Source: Nocardioides sp. S-1144
Lineage (GTDB): Bacteria > Actinomycetota > Actinomycetes > Propionibacteriales > Nocardioidaceae
Assembly (NCBI RefSeq): GCF_005954645.2
Contig: NZ_CP040695.2
Coordinates: 124,001 to 188,000, forward strand
Direction: 5' to 3'
DNA length: 64,000 nucleotides
The notes under the pieces were generated by a model, which was not told where the DNA came from, ran no database searches, and saw only the letters and a program-made list of their open reading frames with translations. Of the stretch, positions 25,076 to 33,992 are shown piece by piece. The position numbers were made by a program, and so were the translations under genes. The number at the start of each line of letters is the position of its first letter. Position 1 is the first letter of the stretch.

Positions 25076-25777
25076 ATGGAGCCGATCGCCGCGACCGGGG
25101 AGGTGTTCGAGGAGTTCAGGTCCCTCGGGATCGACACCGACCTGCGTGACTACCTCCTCGAACGGGCCGAGGAGGTTCGCAAGGTGGTGCCCAGCTGCGT
25201 CGGGTTGAGCCTGGCCTCGATGAAGCACGGGGTGACCTTCACCCTGGAGGCGACCTCGAGGGAGTTTGCGGCACTCGACAGCGTCCAGTACCTGGATGGC
25301 GGACCGTGCGACAGCGGTGCCCACGAGGGGGAGATGCTGGAGTACAACGCCGACGACCCCACCGACGAGCGCCGCTGGGAGCTCTTCGCCGCGAGCACCG
25401 CCGCCCACAACGTGGCCAGCACGTTGACACTGCCGCTCGTCGTTGCGCACCAGGTTGCCGGGACGGTCAATCTGTACGCCTCACGGACCGACGCCTTCAA
25501 GGGCCACCACGACGAGGTCGCGGCGATTTTCGGCGCCCGCGCACACGAGGCGGTCACCAACGCCGACCTGGGCTTCCGGACCCGCCGCGACGCCGAGCGC
25601 GCTCCGCGCGTACTTCGCGACCAGAATGACGTCACTCGAGCGGCCGGCGTCCTCATGACCAGGCACGGCATCGACCGCGAGACCGCGCGGGACCTGATCG
25701 AGCAGTCAGCTCGACGGGGAGGTGTCAGCGACGGTGACCTGGCTCGCGAGATCCTTCGGCCCGGCGGGCGCGAGTGA
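25076..25777 (+). CDS. GAF-ANTAR antiterminator
   Basis: 233 residues. Residues about 10-165 form a GAF sensor domain (CVGLSLASMKHGVTFTLEAT, LPLVVAHQVAGTVNLYAS). Residues about 180-230 form an ANTAR domain (VLRDQNDVTRAAGVLMTRHG, IDRETARDLIEQSARRG), which in this class binds paired RNA hairpins and prevents termination. It is the only intact ANTAR gene in the window; relics lie at 4490, 9990 and 27473. The first two Ala residues of the usual ANTAR helix 1 are replaced (RAAGVLM), so RNA binding needs testing. A GC-palindrome terminator follows. Confidence 0.85.
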   Translation: MEPIAATGEVFEEFRSLGIDTDLRDYLLERAEEVRKVVPSCVGLSLASMKHGVTFTLEATSREFAALDSVQYLDGGPCDSGAHEGEMLEYNADDPTDERRWELFAASTAAHNVASTLTLPLVVAHQVAGTVNLYASRTDAFKGHHDEVAAIFGARAHEAVTNADLGFRTRRDAERAPRVLRDQNDVTRAAGVLMTRHGIDRETARDLIEQSARRGGVSDGDLAREILRPGGRE

Positions 25778-25784
25778 CGTTGCG

Positions 25785-25808
25785 CCCTGGCCCGGGCCCG
25801 GGCCAGGG
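25785..25808. terminator. Palindromic hairpin after the GAF-ANTAR gene
   Basis: Perfect 24-base palindrome (CCCTGGCCCGGG mirrored), seven bases after the stop. Probable terminator. Its outer arms CCCTGGCCC / GGGCCAGGG equal the core of hairpin 1 in the leader RNAs at 10319 and 40991, which may be coincidence. Confidence 0.6.
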
Positions 25809-26237
25809 GTTCGGCCCGTCACCGGTCGCGGGCTGGTGCGGTTACCTTGGACGCCGCCCCCACCTCTCCCGGGAGGCGTCCGGTGGCGGCCTCGTTCGTC
25901 CACGACTTCGCGGCCCGAGCGACAACCCGGGGGGGCAGGATCGCCGGCACGACGACACCGGAGTGGGTCGAGGATGGATGGCGGCCGCCTGGTCGGGCGG
26001 CTCGGCTGAGCGACGCAATCCCGACCGTCTGCGGGTCGATGGGTCCCAGCCTCGCCAGTAGTCCGAGGTCCCGTCGCTGTTCTCGACCGGCATCGTGCGG
26101 TACGTTCGATTGCGTTCGACGAACTCTCGTCACCCGGACTCCGTGGCGCCCATCTGCAAGCGCCCGGCTCGTGTGGCCCAGTTCCGTCCAGGACGGACCA
26201 ACCTCCCCGAGTCGGGGAAACCGTCCGGGAGGACCCA

Positions 26238-26600
26238 GTGGCAACCTGCCAAGACCTCGGCACACGAAACGACGATCGACCCTCCGGCTCCGGCGAGCGC
26301 CCTGGGCAACAGGTCGCCGCCGTGAACACCTACCTCGGGCCGCGGAACCTGTATGGGGATCCCGCCAGGTTGGCCGGCCTCGAGACCCTCTCAGGGCGCG
26401 AGCGGGAGGTGCTCCACCTGATCACGAACGCCTGGAGCAACCACGAGATCGCCGCTGAGCTGCACCTCGGCATCACCACCGTCAAGACCTACATCAGGTT
26501 GGCCTACCGCAAGATGGGGGTCGACTCGCGCTCGCAGGCAGTCCTGTGGGGCGTGCACCGCGGGCTACTTGACGGTGACGAGGTCGTCCGGCGCGACTGA
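26238..26600 (+). CDS. HTH-only LuxR-type regulator (mini-LuxR)
   Basis: 120 residues from GTG 26238, which has GGAGGA seven bases upstream; GTG 26323 is the alternative. The C-terminal 70 residues are the LuxR helix-turn-helix: LSGREREVLHLITNAWSNHE, LHLGITTVKTYIR, AYRKMGVDSRSQAVLWGVH. It is close to the copy at 17 in the SNHEIA region. The N-terminal 45 residues are low-complexity and not a sensor domain. Located between the GAF-ANTAR gene and a small membrane protein gene. Confidence 0.82.
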   Translation: MATCQDLGTRNDDRPSGSGERPGQQVAAVNTYLGPRNLYGDPARLAGLETLSGREREVLHLITNAWSNHEIAAELHLGITTVKTYIRLAYRKMGVDSRSQAVLWGVHRGLLDGDEVVRRD

Positions 26601-26773
26601 CCTGGGGTCGCACTCTCCTGCCTCCACGCGGAGCTCGGCGACAACCAGGTCGTCATCCCCAGGGGTGTTTGCGCCCGTGCGGGTCGCCTCGGCGGCGTCC
26701 CTGCCCTAGGGTCGGAGTGCTCGTTCGTCCCGGTCCCCGACGAATCGATCATTCGATCGTTTGGAGACGCCGG

Positions 26774-26791
26774 TTGACGTCGATGTCAACG
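26774..26791. promoter_or_regulatory. Inverted repeat upstream of the small membrane protein gene
   Basis: GTTGAC-GTCGAT-GTCAAC, a perfect six-base inverted repeat 96 bases before the ATG at 26887. A candidate operator; no regulator can be assigned. Confidence 0.35.
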
Positions 26792-26886
26792 CACGCAGAC
26801 ATGCCTCCCACCTACGGGTCGTGTCGCTGCGTTCTCGTGGCCTCCATCGCGCTTGCCACCCATACTCGAACCAAGGATGAGACTTC

Positions 26887-27192
26887 ATGACTACCCACGA
26901 TTCTGCCCATCACGACGCCCGCGCCACCGGCCGGCGGATCAGCACCGAGACCAAGGCCTCGACCAAGAGCACCGAGCTCTACGCCTACGTCGCCGCGGTC
27001 ATCGCCGTCGTCATCACCGCGGTGGTCATCGGAGACAACGGCGACGCACCGGGCGGCGACTCGTTCGGTGGCTCCGAGGCGATGCGCTACATCACGTACC
27101 TGACCATCGGCTACATGATCGCGCGCGGACTGGCCAAGGCCGGCAGCCGCGACTTCTACGACGCCGAGGTCAGGGACCACGCGGCACGCTGA
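26887..27192 (+). CDS. Small two-helix membrane protein
   Basis: 101 residues. A basic, Ser/Thr-rich start (ARATGRRISTETKASTKSTE) is followed by a hydrophobic helix (AYVAAVIAVVITAVVIG), a Gly/Asp loop, a second amphipathic-to-hydrophobic helix (AMRYITYLTIGYMIARGLA) and an acidic-basic tail. No known family is recognised. A frameshifted copy lies at 2240 and in both places a mini-LuxR gene lies upstream, so the protein may belong to the same module. A terminator hairpin follows. Confidence 0.75.
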   Translation: MTTHDSAHHDARATGRRISTETKASTKSTELYAYVAAVIAVVITAVVIGDNGDAPGGDSFGGSEAMRYITYLTIGYMIARGLAKAGSRDFYDAEVRDHAAR

Positions 27193-27221
27193 CCCTTCGC
27201 GCTCGGTCACGACGAGCGACG

Positions 27222-27250
27222 GCCCCATCCAGGCATCGTCTGGGTGGGGC
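27222..27250 (+). terminator. Hairpin terminator of the small membrane protein gene
   Basis: GCCCCATCCAG pairs with CTGGGTGGGGC (one wobble pair) around a seven-base loop, 30 bases after the stop, followed by TGTTGCCTT, slightly T-rich. Confidence 0.65.
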
Positions 27251-27472
27251 TGTTGCCTTCGGAGCAGCCGAGCCGGCGTGCGCCTCAGGCCAGGTCAGCG
27301 GGGCGCATCCTCGCCGGGCCGTGATCCCATCGGCGGCAGGTTCGCGCTGAGTGTCTGAACCAGTAGGCGCTCGCAGGACCACGGCGCCACCCTCGAGGCC
27401 ACCGGCACCGGTCTCGCATCGCCGCGAGCGAGCACGGCGCTGTCCCTGATCCTTCTGCTGAGATCTGTCCTC

Positions 27473-27850
27473 CTACGACAGTCGTGCGCGAGCGTGCTCC
27501 AGGACCGTTGTGCTGCGCAGGTCACGGCTGACGACTTCTGCGGCGACGTCGGTGAGCTTTCGGCCATGGTCGCGCGCGTAGTGCCGGAGCAGGACGAAGG
27601 CGTCGCGGACGTTCACCTCGCCTGCGTTGGCGACGATGCCCTTGGCCTGCTCCAACACGACGCGGCTGTCCAAGGCGCGCTGGAGCTGGGTGTTGACGGT
27701 CTCGAGGTCGGCTGCGGACTTCTCGTTGATGATGGCCACGCTGGCCACGTGCACCAGCGCTTGAGCCAGCTCCAGGTCCTCGTCATCGAGGCGACCGACG
27801 CCGTCGCCGAAGAGGCCGAGCGCTCCACGGACGCGCGTCCGGATCCTCAT
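27473..27850 (-). pseudogene. GAF-ANTAR gene missing its 5' half
   Basis: The minus-strand frame begins in the middle of a GAF domain (VRGALGLFGDGVGRLDDEDL), then continues with a connecting helix and a complete ANTAR domain (LDSRVVLEQAKGIVANAGEV, AFVLLRHYARDHGRK). The first GAF half is absent; just upstream the sequence becomes peptidase E in another frame. An ATG at 27850 could start a 125-residue product containing the ANTAR domain, so some RNA-binding activity might survive. The last 110 bases are duplicated at 4490-4600. Confidence 0.7.
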
Positions 27851-28430
27851 CGGGTCCCGAGATGCCGGCCGCCCATCGTTCTGCCTCTGCCATGGAGTTG
27901 CCCGGCTCACCGTCCTCAACCAGGTGCGGACAGATCGAGAAGTCGACGAGGCCGAGCGCGCGGTCGTCACCGTTCGGCGGCCGCCACTGGATGAAGTCCT
28001 CCCCGACCTCGGGAGTCATCGCCATGCTCCCAGCGCTCAGGCCGACCCAGGTCGTCCTGGTGAGCGAGGGGAGCAGGTCAGCCAGTCCGGACTCCCGCAT
28101 CCAGTGACACAGGTAGAGGACGTCGCCGCCCGCCGCCAGCAACACGTCTGTCTCCCTGACCAGGGGCACCCAGCTCGCTTGGTCGATGCTGGGCAGCGCG
28201 GTCAGCTCCAGCACACCGACGGACTGCCAGCCCAGGTCGACCATGGGGTTGTCGGCGTTGCCGCTGATGAACTGCCAGGTTCGGACGCCGGGGCCGACCG
28301 CAGGGTGCCCGTACTGCGCCGTGGGGATGCAGAGGGCAGAGGAGTCGGCGATCGGCTTGCCCAAGAGATCGACCAGCGCCTCGCGGATGCTCGCGTTCGT
28401 GACGCCGCCGGACGTGAGAAGGAGCTTCAC
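27783..28430 (-). pseudogene. Peptidase E (family S51) truncated at its C-terminus
   Basis: The GTG at 28430 has an AGGAGG ribosome site and starts KLLLTSGGVTNASIREALVD, the usual peptidase E opening. The Ser nucleophile region is WVGLSAGSMAMTPE, matching the GxSAG motif of Asp-X dipeptidases. Homology stops after AERWAAGISGP near 27852, about 20-25 residues short of the family's normal end. The frame then runs out of phase through the GAF-ANTAR gene for 22 unrelated residues. The catalytic residues are present, so activity is possible but fold stability is doubtful. The junction indicates a deletion or recombination. Confidence 0.75.
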
Positions 28431-28732
28431 GGTTCCTCCTGTGGTGTGCGCGATGCGGATGTGGCGTACCGACCCTGGCTCGACGCCACACTCATCGTCG
28501 TCGAACGCAACCGACATCGACTGTCGGGTGAGTCGATCGGTTGCGCTCCGCCGATCGCGGTGCAAGGACGCAGGTGGTCTCGGCGTGGGCCGACCCTGGA
28601 ACGGCGCGCTGGCGGTGCGGACCTGTCCGGCGCCACCTCGGCCCGGTTCGTGCTCGCGGCGGTCCGGTCGATCCCCCCGTCGGCCGGTGCCGCCGTCGCC
28701 GGGCCGGCCCGTCGGTGGTCAGCGGTCGGTGG
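28431..28732. other. Gap without a recognisable gene
   Basis: About 300 bases with no convincing gene. Near its end (28711-28740) a 14-base unit containing GTCGGTGGTCAGCG occurs twice in tandem. Nothing else is evident. Confidence 0.4.
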
Positions 28733-28981
28733 TCAGCGGTCGGGGCGTCCGGACGCGATCCGGCGGGAGACCTGCAGCACGGCCCTGGCGGCCTCGACGT
28801 CCGAGGGCCGGGGCACCCAGCCCCGAGCGATCTCGTCGCGCAGCAGGTCCATCACCGCCGCCCACTCGGACGGGGTGAGGTCCTGGGGGAGCCGCTCGTG
28901 CTCCGAGGCCTCGGGTGGGCCGGCCAAGGGCGAGGTGCGCGCCGGCGGGCGCCGTCGGCGGCGGGCGACGAGGGTTCTCAT
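28733..28981 (-). CDS. Small hypothetical protein
   Basis: 82 residues from an ATG. The first 20 are strongly basic (VARRRRRPPARTS); the rest looks helical (LTPSEWAAVMDLLRDEIARG, DVEAARAVLQVSRRI). No family is recognised. The helical half is protein-like rather than compositional, which is the reason for listing it. Confidence 0.45.
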   Translation of the reverse strand: MRTLVARRRRRPPARTSPLAGPPEASEHERLPQDLTPSEWAAVMDLLRDEIARGWVPRPSDVEAARAVLQVSRRIASGRPDR

Positions 28982-29054
28982 GCCCTGTGAACGCTCGGAC
29001 GACGACTTCGTTACGACGCCTCGCGCGACGACGTCCTCGAGGTCGCGCGCGGCC

Positions 29055-30677
29055 TCACCGGGGCGGGCGGGGTACGGCGAGCAGGTGCTGCTCGGACTCC
29101 GGGGACCCGGTCGTCGTGTGCTGCAGCGCCGCGGCGACGAGGTCGTGGTCGGAGTCGGTCCAGCGCTGGCCGTGCTGGCGCTCGAACTCGGCCCACGACG
29201 GCACCGTGAACTGCTCGACGCGCAGGTCCGGGTCGACGCCGTCGCGGTAGAGACCCCACGAGTGCCCGCCGGTGCGACGTCGGGCGCGGCCCACCGCGAC
29301 CATGGCGCGGTCGAAGTCGGACGCCGCCTCGGGCGCGACGCGGTAGGTGCGCATGACGACGACGGGTCCGTCGTCGGGCTCGGGCCCGAACACCACGGTC
29401 GGGGTGGGCCACGCCGTCGAGACGCCGCGCGGCAGGGTGCCGGTCGCCGGGTGCAGGGGGAGCGCGGCGGTGCTGAGGCCGGCGGCCAGCACCAGCGTCG
29501 CGGCGACGAGGAACGCCGTCCGCACGCTGGTGTGCGAGGCCAGGGCTCCCCACGCGAACGAGCCGAGGGCCTGCGAGCCCATGAAGACCAGCAGGTAGAC
29601 CGACATGCCGCGGGCGCGCACCCACCCGGCCAGCGACAGCTGCAGCGAGGCGTTGAGGGTGGTGAGCGTGCCGATCCAGGCCGCGCCGGCGACGACGAGC
29701 ATCGGCAGGACCGCCCAGATCGGGAGCAGTGCGAGGGCGAGGACGCCGAGCGCGTAGGCGACCGCGGACGCCGCGAGGACGCCGTTGGGTGGCAGGTGCC
29801 GGCGCAGGGCCGGGTAGAGGGCCACGCCGCCGACCGCGCCGGCGCCGAGGAGGCCGAGGACGCCGCCGTACCCGGTGGCGCCGAGGTGCAGCTCCTGCGA
29901 CGACGCCAGGGGGAGCAGCGCCCACAGCGCCGAGGCGGGGAAGGCGAAGAGGACCGAGCGGAGCATGATCCGGCGCACGATCGGCGCCGACCGCACGTAG
30001 TGCACCCCGGTCACCACGGAGCGGCCCAGGCGCTCGCGGTCCACGCCGACCTCGGCGACCGGACGTCGCCAGGCGACCAGGGCGCCGATGATGACGAGGA
30101 AGGTCAGGGTGTTGAGCGCGAACACCGCCGCCGGTCCGGCCAGGGCCACGACCACGCCGCCGACCGCGGGACCCACGGCGCGGGCGCCGTTCACCGTGAC
30201 GCTGCCGAGGGCGGAGGCGGCCGGGATCTGCTCCTTCGGCACCAGCTCGGGCTGGATGGCCTGCCACGCCGGGGCCGAGAGCGAGGAGCCGCAGCCCAGC
30301 AGGAACGTCATCAGCAGCAGGGTCTGCGGGGTCAGCACGTCGGTCCAGGCCAGCAGCGTCGTCACCGCTGCCGCGACCGCGGTGCCGGTGCTGACCACGA
30401 TGAGCAGCCGCCGCCGGTCGAGGAGGTCGGCCAGCCCGCCGGCCAGCAGCGCGAGAAAGAGCGTGGGCAGCAGGCTGGCCGTCTGCACCAGGGCGATGAC
30501 CGTCGCGCTGCTGTGCCGCTCGACCAGGAACCACTGGGCGCCCACAGTCTGCATCCAGAGCCCGACGTTCGAGACCAGCTGGGCGATGAACAGGATCCGG
30601 AACACCCGGATCCGCAGCGGCGCCCAGGCACCCGGGGGCGCCGCTGCGGGAGGGGTGGACGTGGGTGCGGTGGTCAC
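29055..30677 (-). CDS. MFS_3-type exporter with C-terminal soluble domain
   Basis: 540 residues. The first 410 form a 12-helix major facilitator of the transmembrane secretion effector / enterobactin-exporter type (FRILFIAQLVSNVGLWMQTV, VQTASLLPTLFLALLAGGLAD compressed around the motif A region DLLDRRRLL). The last 110 residues form a ferredoxin-like soluble domain (VVMRTYRVAPEAASDFDRA, WGLYRDGVDPD), typical of this subfamily. The GTG start overlaps the VOC gene's stop. Likely co-transcribed with the hydrolase and VOC genes upstream. Confidence 0.88.
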   Translation of the reverse strand: MTTAPTSTPPAAAPPGAWAPLRIRVFRILFIAQLVSNVGLWMQTVGAQWFLVERHSSATVIALVQTASLLPTLFLALLAGGLADLLDRRRLLIVVSTGTAVAAAVTTLLAWTDVLTPQTLLLMTFLLGCGSSLSAPAWQAIQPELVPKEQIPAASALGSVTVNGARAVGPAVGGVVVALAGPAAVFALNTLTFLVIIGALVAWRRPVAEVGVDRERLGRSVVTGVHYVRSAPIVRRIMLRSVLFAFPASALWALLPLASSQELHLGATGYGGVLGLLGAGAVGGVALYPALRRHLPPNGVLAASAVAYALGVLALALLPIWAVLPMLVVAGAAWIGTLTTLNASLQLSLAGWVRARGMSVYLLVFMGSQALGSFAWGALASHTSVRTAFLVAATLVLAAGLSTAALPLHPATGTLPRGVSTAWPTPTVVFGPEPDDGPVVVMRTYRVAPEAASDFDRAMVAVGRARRRTGGHSWGLYRDGVDPDLRVEQFTVPSWAEFERQHGQRWTDSDHDLVAAALQHTTTGSPESEQHLLAVPRPPR

Positions 30678-31054
30678 GACGCGACCTGCCGCACGCAGAA
30701 CAGGTTGCCGAACGGGTCGAGGAGCTGGCAGAGCCGCTCGCCGGTGAACACCGTCCTCGGTCCGCGGTGGGCCACCGCGCCGTGGGCGACCCAGTCGGCG
30801 ACGAGGGCGTCGACGTCGGGCACGGTCCAGTACGCCGCGACCCCGGCGGGCCCGCCGGCGTTGAGCTCGTCCACCTCGTGGAGCGTCAGGCGGGTGCCCC
30901 CGATCTCGAACGCGACCAGCGCACCGCCGCGCTGCACGGGCTCGCGGCCCAGCCGCCCGGCGTACCAGTCGACCGCCGCCTCGAGCCGGTCGACGAAGTA
31001 GTAGACGTTGCCGACGGCGCCGAGCTCCGGCTCGCTGCTGGGGGTGCTGCTCAT
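30674..31054 (-). CDS. VOC-family (glyoxalase/bleomycin-resistance fold) protein
   Basis: 126 residues. Paired beta-alpha-beta-beta-beta modules are suggested by GNVYYFVDRLEAAVDWYAG, FEIGGTRLTLHEVDE, VPDVDALVADWVAHG and LLDPFGNLFCV. Metal ligands are only partly obvious. Overlaps the MFS gene and lies 31 bases downstream of the hydrolase gene. A binding or detoxification role is inferred from family and context. Confidence 0.82.
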   Translation of the reverse strand: MSSTPSSEPELGAVGNVYYFVDRLEAAVDWYAGRLGREPVQRGGALVAFEIGGTRLTLHEVDELNAGGPAGVAAYWTVPDVDALVADWVAHGAVAHRGPRTVFTGERLCQLLDPFGNLFCVRQVAS

Positions 31055-31085
31055 GGCGGTGCTCCGGATCCGTTGCGGTGGGGGA

Positions 31086-31907
31086 CTACTGGGCGATGAA
31101 CGCGAGGATGTCGGCGTCCAGGGCCGTCTGGTAGTCGCCGAAGATGCCGTGCGGGGCGCCGGGGTAGACCTTGAGCGTCCCGTGCGCGACGAGGTCGATG
31201 GAGCGCTCGGCGGCGGCCGCGATCGGCACGATCTGGTCGTCGTCGCCCTGGGCGATGAGGATCGGGACGTCCAGTGCCTTCAGGTCCTCGGTGAAGTCGG
31301 TCTCGGAGAACGCCTTCACGCAGTCGTACGCCGCGGCCAGGTTCACCAGCATCCCCTGGCGCCAGAAGTCGTCCTTGGCCCCCTGCGAGACCTCGGCGCC
31401 CTCGCGGTTCGCACCGAAGAACGGCACGGCCAGGTCCTGGTAGAACTGCGACCGGTCGTGGAGCACGCCGTCGCGGATGGCGTCGAGCGCCTCGATCGGG
31501 GTGCCGTCGGGGTTGGCCTCGGACTGGAGCATGATCGGCGGGACGGCGCCCGCGGTGATCACCTTGGTGACCCGGCCGGCGCCGTGCTGCGCGGCGTACC
31601 GCACGACCTCGCCGCCACCGGTGGAGTGGCCGACGACCACGAGGTCGCGCAGGTCGAGGTGCTCGACGAGCTCGGCCAGGTCGCGGGCGTAGGTGTCCAT
31701 GTCGTTGCCGGTGTAGGTCTTCGCGGAGCGGCCGTGGCCGCGCCGGTCGTGGGCGATGGCGCGGTAGCCGTGGTCGGCGAGCAGCTTGAGCTCGACCTGC
31801 CAGGCGTCGGAGGACAGCGGCCATCCGTGGCTGAGGAGCACGGGCTGACCGGAGCCCTGCTCGGTGTAGTACAGCTCGGTCCCGTCGGTGGTGGTGAAGT
31901 ACGGCAT
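31086..31907 (-). CDS. Alpha/beta hydrolase, non-heme haloperoxidase/esterase type
   Basis: 273 residues. The oxyanion region is HGWPLSSDAWQ, the nucleophile elbow GHSTGGGEVVRYAA contains the Ser, and the catalytic Asp and His lie in LIAQGDDDQIVP and YPGAPHGIF. RRGHGRS and the overall length match the cofactor-free haloperoxidase / aryl esterase group. First gene of the hydrolase-VOC-MFS operon; the ATG has a GAGGAGCC site upstream. Confidence 0.9.
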   Translation of the reverse strand: MPYFTTTDGTELYYTEQGSGQPVLLSHGWPLSSDAWQVELKLLADHGYRAIAHDRRGHGRSAKTYTGNDMDTYARDLAELVEHLDLRDLVVVGHSTGGGEVVRYAAQHGAGRVTKVITAGAVPPIMLQSEANPDGTPIEALDAIRDGVLHDRSQFYQDLAVPFFGANREGAEVSQGAKDDFWRQGMLVNLAAAYDCVKAFSETDFTEDLKALDVPILIAQGDDDQIVPIAAAAERSIDLVAHGTLKVYPGAPHGIFGDYQTALDADILAFIAQ

Positions 31908-32050
31908 GTCGGCTCCTCGGTGCGGTGGGTGGGGTGCAGCTCGTGGCCCCTACGCTCGTCCTCCGGGGCGGCGGTGTCGTCGCGGCCAGCACCCAACCCG
32001 GGGCGTGGCCAGCCGGGAGGCGGACTACCGGTCAGCAGGGTGGACGCCGG

Positions 32051-33901
32051 TCAGGCAGATGTGCTGACCGGCACCCGCGCGGTCAGCGTGGTGCCGGCGC
32101 CGACGGGGCTGACGACGTGCAGCGTGCCGCCCACGGCCTCCACGCGGTCCTGCAGCCCGAGCAGTCCCGAGCCGCCGCCCGCGCGGGCACCGCCGACGCC
32201 GTCGTCGGCCACGACGAGCTCGAGTCCCCGCTCGTCGACGACGGCCGAGACCCGCACCTCGGAGGCCCCGGCGTACTTGGCGGCGTTGGTGAGCGTCTCG
32301 GCGACGACGTAGTACGCCGCGACCTCGATCGACTCGGGCAGCCGGGCGGGGATGTCGACGCCGAGCGAGACCGGCACGGGGGAGCGGCGGGCCAGCGTCT
32401 TGAGGGCGGCACCCAGGCCGCCCCGCGAGAGGATCGCGGGGTGGATCCCACGGGAGAGCTCCTGCAGGGCGGTGTGGATCTGGGCCAGCGCATCGACGTG
32501 CCGGTCCAGGCGGGGCTGCACCTGGGTCGGCTCGGCGTCGACGGCGGCCTGGGTGGCGCGCAGGTCCATCCCGAGCGAGACGATGCGCTGCTGGACGCCG
32601 TCGTGCAGGTCGCGCTCGATGAGCCGGCGCGCCTGGTCGGCCGCGGCGACGACCCGCGCGCGTGAGGCGGTGAGCTGGCGGCGCGCGTCGCTGTCGTGCA
32701 CGGCGGTGGCCACCAGGTCGGCGAAGTCCGCCAGCCGGGCCTCGACGTCCGGCGCGGGCGCGCGGTCGGTCGCGGCGATGATCAGCGCCCCCCAGCAGCG
32801 GCCCTCCACGGTCACCGGGACACCGGTGCCGCTGAGCAGCCCGCGCCCGCGCAGCCGCTCGGCGATCGGACCGCTCGCGCCCGTGTAGTCCATCGAGGCG
32901 GCGCGTCCGGTCGCGTGCACCGCGCTGCTGACGTTGTGCCCGCCGAGCTCCACGCGCTCGCCGGCCGCCAGGGGCGTCCGCGCGCCGTCGTCACGGGCGG
33001 CCAGGACGGTCATCGACCCCTCGTCGTGGAAGCGGACCAGCGAGACGTGCTCGGCCCCGAACCCGTCGGCGATCTCGCGGACCACCGCGTCGTGGACGTC
33101 CTCCAGGTCGCCGCGGAGCGCCACCAGCGTCGCGGTCCGGCGCAGCGCGGCCTGCTGGTGGGCCAGGCTGACGGCCTGGCGGTGCAGGACCTCGCGGTCG
33201 AGCGCGGCGGCGAACAGCGCCTCGAGCGCCGGCACGGTGCGCCGGACCCGGCGCAGGTCGGCCGCACCCAGCTCGGCGGGCACCAGCAGCGAGCCGGTGA
33301 CGGCCTCGCCGTCGCGCAGCTCGACGAGGCGCTGACCCGGGCCGACGCGTGCCCCGGGCAGCCCGAGCACGGCGTACGGCGGCGGCAGGGCCAGCACGGC
33401 GCTGAGCCGTTCGCCGGCGATCGCCAGCACGTCGGTCGGGTCCTCGGTGCGCAGCACGGTGCGGGCCAGCTCGGCGAGCAGGTCCGCCTCGCAGCGGCGC
33501 TGCTCGGACTCCTCGGCCCGCAGCCGCGCCTGACCGACCAGGACGTTGGTCAGCAGGGCGAGCAGGGAGAACACGACGACGGCCGGGACCAGGCTGGCGC
33601 TGCTCTCGCTCACGTGGACGTAGGCGTAGGCGACGGCGCTGACCACCGATGTCGCGAGGGCGAGCCGGAAGCGCCACCCGGCCGAGACCACCAGCACCCC
33701 GAACAGGAACAGCGCGCCGAACGCGCTGTCGGGTGCGACCCGCTCGAGGAGGCGGACGACGAGCAGCTCGGCGGCGACGAGCGTCGCGGCGACGGCGACG
33801 CCCCAGGCCACCGGGGGTGTGGTCGGGCGCAGCACCAGCTGGATCACGCGGTCGCGCCAGGTCAGCCCCCCGCGGCCCGGGAGCCCGGCATCGGCGACCA
33901 C
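32051..33901 (-). CDS. Membrane sensor histidine kinase, DUF4118-GAF-HisKA_3
   Basis: 616 residues from a GTG. Residues about 25-125 contain three to four membrane helices (VAWGVAVAATLVAAELLVV, ALFLFGVLVVSAGWRF) like DUF4118 kinases. A GAF domain lies at about 260-400 (HVSLVRFHDEGSMTVLAARD, RCWGALIIAATD). The HisKA_3 motif RRLIERDLHDGVQQRIVSLG carries the phospho-acceptor His. The HATPase has TLTNAAKYAG and DDGVGGARAGGGSGLLGL. Its expected partner is the NarL-type regulator at 34351 on the same strand. Confidence 0.92.
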   Translation of the reverse strand: MVADAGLPGRGGLTWRDRVIQLVLRPTTPPVAWGVAVAATLVAAELLVVRLLERVAPDSAFGALFLFGVLVVSAGWRFRLALATSVVSAVAYAYVHVSESSASLVPAVVVFSLLALLTNVLVGQARLRAEESEQRRCEADLLAELARTVLRTEDPTDVLAIAGERLSAVLALPPPYAVLGLPGARVGPGQRLVELRDGEAVTGSLLVPAELGAADLRRVRRTVPALEALFAAALDREVLHRQAVSLAHQQAALRRTATLVALRGDLEDVHDAVVREIADGFGAEHVSLVRFHDEGSMTVLAARDDGARTPLAAGERVELGGHNVSSAVHATGRAASMDYTGASGPIAERLRGRGLLSGTGVPVTVEGRCWGALIIAATDRAPAPDVEARLADFADLVATAVHDSDARRQLTASRARVVAAADQARRLIERDLHDGVQQRIVSLGMDLRATQAAVDAEPTQVQPRLDRHVDALAQIHTALQELSRGIHPAILSRGGLGAALKTLARRSPVPVSLGVDIPARLPESIEVAAYYVVAETLTNAAKYAGASEVRVSAVVDERGLELVVADDGVGGARAGGGSGLLGLQDRVEAVGGTLHVVSPVGAGTTLTARVPVSTSA

Positions 33902-33992
33902 GCCCGCAGGCTACCGGGGGTGGCGGGGTTGCACCCGGGAGTGGCGGCTAGCAGGAATGCCATCCGCGCCCAGCCGTGGCACTGTCGGGAGG

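Noticed and set aside
25785..25808. Palindrome after GAF-ANTAR as a third copy of the leader RNA
   Set aside because: Only the CCCTGGCCC/GGGCCAGGG arms match; loop, hairpins 2 and 3 and spacing to a LuxR gene do not. Better read as a terminator.
27924..31001. A 1000-codon plus-strand frame opposite peptidase E, MFS and VOC genes
   Set aside because: Antisense shadow of genes identified on the minus strand.
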